NCBI GenBank assembly: GCA_013813615.1
Contig: JACCRJ010000688.1
Coordinates: forward strand, 1-5,792
Length of the DNA stretch: 5,792 nt
Direction: 5' to 3'
From: Lautropia sp.
GTDB lineage: Bacteria; Pseudomonadota; Gammaproteobacteria; Burkholderiales; Burkholderiaceae_E
Shown here piece by piece: positions 5,304 through 5,792 of this stretch. Position 1 is the first letter of the stretch. Each line of letters begins with the position of its first letter. The notes under the pieces are model-generated. The model did no database searches and was not told the origin of the DNA. It saw nothing but the letters and a program-made list of their open reading frames with translations. Position numbers and translations under genes: made by a program.

Positions 5304-5792
5304 TCTGGTTCCTGTTCGCCCTGATGCTCGGCACCATGCTGCTGGGCGTCCCCATCCTCCTGTCGATCGCGCTGGTCGGCTATGTCGGGGTGGCGGCGGT
5401 GCCGGATCTGGTCCTGCCGCTGTTCGCGCAGAAGATGTTCGCGCAGCTCGACTCGTTCACGCTGCTCGCGCTGCCGTACTTCATCCTTGCCGGCGCCCTG
5501 ATGTCCGCCGGCGGCATGAGCCAGCAGCTGGTGGATTTCTCGAGGGTGCTGGTCGGCCACCTGCGCGCCGGCCTTGCCCACGCGTCGGTCGTCGCCAGCA
5601 TGGTCTTCGCCGGCATTTCCGGCTCGTCCACGGCCGATGCGTCGGCGATCGCAGCAATCGTCATCCCGACGATGAAGCGCTCCGGCTACAAGGCGGGCTT
5701 TGCCGCCGCCCTGATTGCGACGGCCGGCACCATCGGCGCAATCATCCCGCCAAGCATGGTGATGGTGGTCTACGGCGCCATCGCCCAGGTAT
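5300..5792 (+). CDS. dctM: TRAP transporter large permease subunit (DctM family), 3' partial
   Basis: The frame from ATG 5300 is open to the window edge, giving 164 residues of a protein usually about 425-430 long. It begins with a hydrophobic helix (LFALMLGTMLLGVPILLSIALVG), then LDSFTLLALPYFILAGALM, a signature of the family. SGSSTADASAIAAIVIPTM and GTIGAIIPPSM follow; these lie in the substrate and sodium path in known structures. DctM is the ion-coupled permease of the inner membrane and works with the DctQ and DctP encoded just upstream. The ATGA overlap with dctQ fixes the start. The missing C-terminal 60 percent lies beyond the window, so intactness cannot be judged. Confidence 0.92.
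   Translation, partial: MIWFLFALMLGTMLLGVPILLSIALVGYVGVAAVPDLVLPLFAQKMFAQLDSFTLLALPYFILAGALMSAGGMSQQLVDFSRVLVGHLRAGLAHASVVASMVFAGISGSSTADASAIAAIVIPTMKRSGYKAGFAAALIATAGTIGAIIPPSMVMVVYGAIAQV

Overview
The window is GC-rich and tightly packed, with every convincing gene on the + strand. Gene content and base composition suggest a proteobacterium, most likely a betaproteobacterium of the Burkholderiales/Rhodocyclales kind. That assignment is an inference from style, not from a marker gene.

Positions 1-2875 and 2884-3633 form the 3' part of what looks like an aryl polyene (APE/xanthomonadin-like) or related type II fatty-acid/polyketide cluster. In order they encode: the end of an MMPL/RND-type exporter running without a stop into a NodB-type polysaccharide deacetylase domain; a class I SAM methyltransferase; a 52-codon remnant of a beta-ketoacyl-ACP synthase (KS); a hotdog 3-hydroxyacyl-ACP dehydratase (ApeP-like); and a FabG-like 3-ketoacyl-ACP reductase (ApeQ-like). 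In known APE systems the KS, reductase and dehydratases act in turn on an ACP-bound aryl starter to build a conjugated polyene. An MMPL protein is thought to export the product or its lipid conjugate. Here the KS beside the dehydratase has lost almost all of its coding sequence, and the second KS (ApeR) that usually follows the reductase is absent. This copy therefore cannot elongate chains unless a KS is supplied from upstream of the window or elsewhere.

Positions 3634-3769 are a 136-bp intergenic stretch. It holds an AT-richer patch, a perfect inverted repeat and a GC hairpin, then a strong ribosome binding site. This is the likely promoter/operator region of the next operon.

Positions 3770-5792 encode a complete three-part TRAP transporter set: a periplasmic solute-binding protein DctP, a small membrane subunit DctQ, and the first 164 codons of the large permease DctM, which runs off the right edge. 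DctQ and DctM overlap by ATGA. The operon should import an organic acid, probably a carboxylate. It has no evident functional link to the polyene genes and marks the border of that cluster.

No RNA genes, CRISPR arrays, insertion sequences or long repeats were seen. I see no strong evidence for a wholly new system. The most notable points are the gutted KS, the exporter-deacetylase fusion and the unusual cluster border.
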